DNA of 64,000 bases from Geomobilibacter sp964432205. GTDB taxonomy: Bacteria > Desulfobacterota > Desulfuromonadia > Geobacterales > DSM-12255. The notes under the pieces are model-generated. The model worked only from the letters and a program-made list of their open reading frames with translations, was not told the DNA's origin and did no database searches. The stretch is from positions 5,020 through 69,019 of the forward strand of contig CAYSMK010000028.1 of the NCBI GenBank assembly GCA_964432205.1, in the 5' to 3' direction. Shown piece after piece: positions 59,820 through 64,000 of the stretch; position 1 is the first letter of the stretch, and each line of letters starts with the position of its first letter. Both the position numbers and the translations under genes were made by a program.

Positions 59820-59918
59820 CTATCGTCCCTGCTGCTGACGGTCCCGCCACTCCCGGGAATCAGGGAAGAAGAGGGGGCTGCCGTATTTTTCCTTGCCGAA
59901 CTCGCTGATATATGTTCC
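59820..59918 (-). pseudogene. tupA: Fragment of a second tupA (C-terminal)
   Basis: The minus strand encodes ISEFGKEKYGSPLFFPDSRE, then WRDRQQQGR and a TAG stop. The first part closely matches the C-terminus of the intact TupA (KFGVDKYGSPLFFPDAG). The frame is closed by TAA just upstream, so only about 32 codons remain. Evidence of a former second tungstate-uptake locus, or a rearrangement or duplication of tupA. Confidence 0.75.
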
Positions 59919-59959
59919 CCCTTACTGAATTTGGGCAAAGAGCCCTTTTCGATCGGAAA

Positions 59960-60361
59960 CTAGTCAACCCTCCGGCCATGGAGCAGGGACCAGTGGCGGA
60001 GATAGCCGGGCATATTGCTCCCCACCACACCATACACCAGTACCGCTATAAGCACCGGTCGCATTAGCTCCGGTCGGAGATGGACCACGGCCAGCAGCCC
60101 CACATGCATAACCGCCATGACGCCACGCAGCTGGTACGGCCAGTGCCGACTCTGGGAGAACTCGCTGACGATCAGGGCTCCCCCCGTAGCAATGACCAAC
60201 TGGTGCCAGGGCCACAACCGGTCGAACGGCATCTCCCAGATGACCCCGCCGAACAGCACGCTCGCCACACCGACGTGACCAAGCCGCAGCAGCAGGTCTA
60301 TACCCTTGGACCAGCCAGAGCGCCGTTTCTTATCTGCCTTTGTTTCGTTATCGCTGCCCAT
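59960..60361 (-). CDS. Small membrane protein of unknown function
   Basis: 133 residues from ATG 60361 (GTG 60370 is an alternative). Three or four hydrophobic stretches (about 25-40, 55-70, 80-95, 104-115). Basic N-terminal segment KADKKRRSGWSK. No motif recognised. Next to the tupA fragment. Confidence 0.6.
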   Translation of the reverse strand: MGSDNETKADKKRRSGWSKGIDLLLRLGHVGVASVLFGGVIWEMPFDRLWPWHQLVIATGGALIVSEFSQSRHWPYQLRGVMAVMHVGLLAVVHLRPELMRPVLIAVLVYGVVGSNMPGYLRHWSLLHGRRVD

Positions 60362-60480
60362 GATCTCCACCAGACCTGCTACTCAAAAGTCAACGTTTCA
60401 GTTCGACATGGAAGACAAAACAAGCATGACGTACAAGCCAATGTTTCATCTTCCCCACCGATTGACCTCACCTCACCACA

Positions 60481-60843
60481 TCAATCTCCCGATTCAACCA
60501 ATTCGCCGTCTTTTCCCAGGGAGAGGTGTTGTTGTTTCGGTGTTGTCACAGTCAGAGCGATGACCTTTCCCGCGGCAACCTTTACATCCAGGGCAGATTT
60601 CCTTTTCCCGTTCCAGTGGTACATCGTTTGTGGCGGTGATGACCTCTTGTCTTCGCCGACCTTTGCCCCTTGTGCCCCGATGGTTTTAACGAGTTGATCG
60701 TACGGCATCATCGGTTTCAGTTTGTGGATAAACCTCCTGTTGAAGACCGTGTCTGTCGTGCCGGGTTGTCCGGCAGACAGTGCCGTTGTCGATACGCAGG
60801 AAAACATCACCAATAGGGCAAGTATGATCATCTTCTTAAGCAT
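60481..60843 (-). CDS. Small exported protein, BLIP/SmpA-like
   Basis: 120 residues with a signal peptide (about 1-23, ILALLVMFSCVSTTALSA). The middle (PMMPYDQLVKTIGAQGAKVGED and YHWNGKRKSALDVKV) resembles the alpha-beta repeat of BLIP and SmpA-type domains, which occur in envelope proteins. Similarity is moderate. AGGAGG-like sequence (GGGAGGAAT) upstream. Confidence 0.65.
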   Translation of the reverse strand: MLKKMIILALLVMFSCVSTTALSAGQPGTTDTVFNRRFIHKLKPMMPYDQLVKTIGAQGAKVGEDKRSSPPQTMYHWNGKRKSALDVKVAAGKVIALTVTTPKQQHLSLGKDGELVESGD

Positions 60844-60970
60844 GTATTCCTCCCATTATTTCGAAGAGACATTTGGGCGGTTACGCCTTAATTGCTGAAC
60901 CGATACTCCAAACCTCCTAAAGTCAGCCGGCCTGGCCACAGCGACTCCAACGACTCCACGCAAGCTCCTC

Positions 60971-62440
60971 TCAACGCTTAACCGCCAGCCCCAGGCTGTA
61001 AACTCCCGGGGCATCGGTTCTGGTGGCGACATACAGGTCTTTGAAATAGGAGAACTGCCCGTTGTACGTCTGGTCCACGCTGCGGGTGAGCATCCCCTGC
61101 TGGTCGATGGTTAGGGAGATGGAGGCTGGCAGGGTGGTACTGCCGCTGCTGTCCAGGTAGCTGCCGTAGAAGCCGGTACCTGCTGAGTCGAGATTTAGTC
61201 CTGCCGAGACCCATTGCGGTACGGCTCCATTGACCAGCGCCTGCAGACGGTACGCGCCGGCCAGATCGGCCAGGGTGTAACTGGCGGCGGTCAGGCTGAT
61301 GGAAGGTGGATGGATGAACTGGATGATCCGCAGGACAAAGGCGCCGCCGGCGTCGGTGGCGGTGCCGATGATGGTCATCTTGTCGGCGGACATGACCCCG
61401 TTGGTCAATAGGGCGGCCGGTCGCGGCAGGACCCCGGTGACCGGGGTTTCAGTGACGATGCCGTCGACAGAGATGGCCAGCGTCGTCACCTTGTTGCCGG
61501 CTCCCGGCAGCTGTCGGGGCGTCGGGCCGGTGATCGAGGCATACGTAACCGCCTGATCCTGGCCGACTTGGCCGCTGGCATGTTCCCACTCCCGGTTCAG
61601 GCCGCTGGCAAGTTGGTGGTAGACAAAGGGGAGCGGCCCGGCGACCAGCCGGCCGGTTCCCTTGATGTCGCTGCTGGCGTAGGAGATCCCGGCCACCCGT
61701 TTCTGCATGACGACCAGCAGGCGGGAGGCACCGGACAAGGTGGCACTGCCTGCCAGCAAATCCTTGTACTGGTTGGCGGAAAGCACACCCTGGAAGCCGG
61801 CCGCGGCACCGGACTGGGTGACGGCTCCGTCAGGGAGGATGGTCATGGTGGTAAACAGGTCGGCCGGGGGAGCGGTGTTGCCGGCGCTGTCGAGAAAAGT
61901 CGTGACGCTGACCTTGCCGGCCCCGTCAATGACCGCCGCACCACGCAGCCACCCGGCGCTGGCGCCGCTGACCAGCCCGTTGAACTGCCAGGTCCCCTGG
62001 AGGTCCGACTGCTGGAATGAGCCCGGTGCCGTCGGGATGGTTGAGACCTGGTCCGACGGCAGGCTTTCGCCGCTGGAGTTGACTGCCGTGACGACGAAGT
62101 AGTAGGTGATACCGTTGCTCAGGCCGGTGACAATGGTTGAGGTGCTGGTGATAGTGGCGACCCTGGTTCCGGTTCCGTTGACGGATACCGGTGAAGGGGC
62201 ATAGTAGACGTTGTAGGCGGCTGCGTTATCGGCGGTTCTCCATCTGAGCGAGGCCTGGCCGTTGCCCGGCGTCGCGACCAGCCCAGCAGGTATGGCCGGC
62301 GCAGCAGGGGTGAAGCGCCAGGGTGAATCGCCGCCGCAGGCCGGGAGCAGCAGGCAGAAGAGCAGGCTCAGGAGGATTGCTGCTATAACCCGTCTGCGAT
62401 CATTACCCGGAACAGTATCAAATTGGTTTTTAAGCAACAC
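60971..62440 (-). CDS. Lipoprotein with fibronectin type III domain
   Basis: 489 residues from GTG 62440 (GGAGGAG upstream). Lipobox LLPAC after a signal helix. An Fn3 domain (about 47-135, PAGLVATPGNGQASLRW ... GLSNGITYYFVVTAVNSSG) is followed by two similar repeats (LQGTWQFNGLVSGASAGWLRG and LAGAYRLQALVNGAVPQWVSAG). Probably a cell-surface or outer-membrane lipoprotein. Only 12 bases after the TonB receptor stop, so likely in the same operon. Confidence 0.82.
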   Translation of the reverse strand: MLLKNQFDTVPGNDRRRVIAAILLSLLFCLLLPACGGDSPWRFTPAAPAIPAGLVATPGNGQASLRWRTADNAAAYNVYYAPSPVSVNGTGTRVATITSTSTIVTGLSNGITYYFVVTAVNSSGESLPSDQVSTIPTAPGSFQQSDLQGTWQFNGLVSGASAGWLRGAAVIDGAGKVSVTTFLDSAGNTAPPADLFTTMTILPDGAVTQSGAAAGFQGVLSANQYKDLLAGSATLSGASRLLVVMQKRVAGISYASSDIKGTGRLVAGPLPFVYHQLASGLNREWEHASGQVGQDQAVTYASITGPTPRQLPGAGNKVTTLAISVDGIVTETPVTGVLPRPAALLTNGVMSADKMTIIGTATDAGGAFVLRIIQFIHPPSISLTAASYTLADLAGAYRLQALVNGAVPQWVSAGLNLDSAGTGFYGSYLDSSGSTTLPASISLTIDQQGMLTRSVDQTYNGQFSYFKDLYVATRTDAPGVYSLGLAVKR

Positions 62441-62452
62441 GAACGTCTCCTC

Positions 62453-64000
62453 CTACAACCTGAATTCGACCCCGCCATACACAAACCGTCCGGCCTGGGG
62501 AAAACCGTAGCTGGTCTCGTAGTTCTCGTCGAAGAGGTTGTCGATCCCCAGATAAATGGTTGCCCGGTTGGTCAGCAGGCGCTGACTCAGACGGAGGTTG
62601 ACCACTGTATAGTCGTTGAGCTTCGCCTTCTGGACCGGAACGATGTTGTTCTTTGTATAGAAATACTGGTTTCCGACATAGAGGAGCGAGGCATAGGGGG
62701 TAAAGCCGCAGGCGAAGTCATACTTCCCCTCCAGAACTGCCTTGTCGCGAGGGGTGTACTGCTGCTGGTCCCGTCCGGCCCGCGACCTGTCCTCCGAATC
62801 CAGATAGGAGTAGGAGGCACGCAAAAGCAGGCTTGGCAGCGGTTTGCCCGACGCCGCCAGTTCGAAACCTGCAAAACGGATCTCGGCCAGGTTCATGTTG
62901 CGGCCGGCTGTCTGGTCGTTCTGGATCAGGTCCCGGGCCACGGTACGGAAACCGGTGAGCGTCACGACGCTCTCCAGCGGGAGCTTCTGTTCCACCCCGG
63001 CTTCGTAGGTAGTGGAACGCTCGGCAGACAGATTGGGATTCCCCTGGTCCACGTCGTAGAGATCGCCCAGGGAAGGAAACCGGATGGTGCGCTTGAAGGA
63101 GAACTTCAGCCGGCTCTCCCCGGTCAGGTTGTAGCTGACGCCGGCCAGCAGGCTGTATTCGTCGGCGTTGGTCTCCTGCCGGTTCTGCCAGTGATGGCCA
63201 TAGCCGGCAACCAGCCCCAGATCCTTGAGTGGCGACAGCTCGTACTCCACACCGGTCGAATAGAGTTCGAGCGACCTGCTGGCAGATGCCTGACTGAAGC
63301 TGTCCGTGGCCACGGTCAGCGGCCCGCTGTTCTCCCAGCGGTCCGACTCGCCGGAGAGCGAGAAGGTGACCACACCCCCTTTCCCCAGATCGTATTTCGG
63401 CTGCAAGGTGGCACCGGCGATGGTGCTCTTCACCTGCTGGCGGAAGGAGCCTGCCACCAGGTTGAACGAGTTGAAAGCGCGGTTGTCGTACAGATTGTCC
63501 TGCTCCTCATGGTGGTTGACGAAACTCCACCCCCGGAGCGTGGACCGGTCGGTCAGTGCATAATCCACGGCAAGCTGGGCGGTGACGGTGGAGGAATTGG
63601 CGATCCTGGCGTATTTGGGAGGGGAGGCAAACGGATCGAACGGATCGTTGATGATGCCGGCCGGCTTGCCGAACTCCCCGGCCGCGTAACTCATGGTCAG
63701 GCCGAGGTTCAGTTGCTCGGTCGGGGTAAAGCCGATTGAGCCGAACAGATTGCGGCGTTCCTTGTCACTGTTTCGCCGGTAGCCGTTCCCCTGTTCGGTT
63801 GTGGCGCGAAACGCATCTGCCAGGGGAAAACCATCCACTTTGACGGCACTGCCGCTCAGAAAATAGTCGAACCGGTCGCTGGCACCGGAGATGTTTCCTC
63901 TGGCCAGATATGGCTCATGGTCACCAGTTTCGGCAGTTACCATTCCCTGCACTCTGCTGGTCCCTTTCCTGGTAATGATGTTGATCACCCCGCCCAGCCC
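62453..64000 (-). CDS. TonB-dependent outer-membrane receptor (cut by right edge)
   Basis: The visible 515 codons carry the end of the plug domain (GLGGVINIITRKG) and the whole beta-barrel, ending YGGVEFRL. Repeated YxxxxTxEAGVEQ-type strands and IDNLFDENYETSYGFP mark TonB receptors of the BtuB/vitamin or siderophore class. The 5' end is missing at 64000. Substrate not visible. Confidence 0.92.
   Translation of the reverse strand, partial: GLGGVINIITRKGTSRVQGMVTAETGDHEPYLARGNISGASDRFDYFLSGSAVKVDGFPLADAFRATTEQGNGYRRNSDKERRNLFGSIGFTPTEQLNLGLTMSYAAGEFGKPAGIINDPFDPFASPPKYARIANSSTVTAQLAVDYALTDRSTLRGWSFVNHHEEQDNLYDNRAFNSFNLVAGSFRQQVKSTIAGATLQPKYDLGKGGVVTFSLSGESDRWENSGPLTVATDSFSQASASRSLELYSTGVEYELSPLKDLGLVAGYGHHWQNRQETNADEYSLLAGVSYNLTGESRLKFSFKRTIRFPSLGDLYDVDQGNPNLSAERSTTYEAGVEQKLPLESVVTLTGFRTVARDLIQNDQTAGRNMNLAEIRFAGFELAASGKPLPSLLLRASYSYLDSEDRSRAGRDQQQYTPRDKAVLEGKYDFACGFTPYASLLYVGNQYFYTKNNIVPVQKAKLNDYTVVNLRLSQRLLTNRATIYLGIDNLFDENYETSYGFPQAGRFVYGGVEFRL

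Overview
The window looks like chromosomal DNA from a dissimilatory metal-reducing member of the Desulfuromonadota, most likely Geobacter or a close relative. This is inferred from gene content, not from a search. The signs are many c-type cytochrome sites, a multiheme lipoprotein next to a heme-bearing outer-membrane barrel, several HD-GYP proteins, PilZ and chemoreceptor-like proteins, GC-rich DNA, and tungstate/molybdate metabolism under Moco/Tuco-type riboswitches.

Layout. 1-2723: exported protein (cut by the left edge), PilZ, OsmC, cysK and a lone flgC. 2777-5849, leftward: an operon of a small membrane protein, a heavy-metal-associated (HMA) protein, a DUF2318 Cys protein, and an ABC permease and ATPase, probably for metal handling. 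5850-6960: a decayed HD-GYP remnant flanked by a twice-occurring 20-bp-period palindromic element. 6912-8676: a mer operon (operator, merR, CopZ-like Fe-S protein, merT, merP) ending in what looks like a deleted merA. 8677-11555: HD-GYP, two small exported Cys proteins, a threonine-aldolase-like enzyme. 11800-16589: livK, then livHMGF for branched-chain amino acid uptake. 16730-18567: two EamA transporters. 18646-21660: PutA-type proline catabolism. 21683-24240: CCA-adding-type enzyme and HD-GYP. 24407-29956: five-gene cluster with a nine- or ten-heme lipoprotein, a porin carrying a heme motif and a monoheme cytochrome, a candidate electron conduit. 30035-32183, leftward: nadB, chorismate mutase and a free-standing DAHP-synthase regulatory domain. 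32356-36628: transglycosylase, pgsA, and a PstS-like binding protein paired with a degenerate chemoreceptor. 36630-46482: tRNA-Cys, mutS, amidase, glnD, xerD, apgM, TPM protein. 46557-51281: TerC, DEAD-box helicase, tolC and marR. 51433-59590, leftward: a molybdenum/tungsten region with two riboswitches, one ahead of two Cys proteins and a Cys-ligated Mo/W oxidoreductase, the other ahead of moaE-tupA-tupB-tupC-moeA; a fragment of a second tupA lies upstream. 59960-64000: small membrane and exported proteins, an Fn3 lipoprotein and a TonB-dependent receptor cut by the right edge.

Beyond the genes, five short tandem-repeat arrays (four with a 7-bp period, one with 8 bp) sit exactly at or within a few bases of stop codons, and a roughly 38-bp palindromic element occurs at the 3' side of two distant operons. 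The most interesting regions are the Mo/W riboswitch locus, the mer operon with its Fe-S CopZ-like member and merA scar, the heme-porin cluster and the stop-codon repeat arrays.
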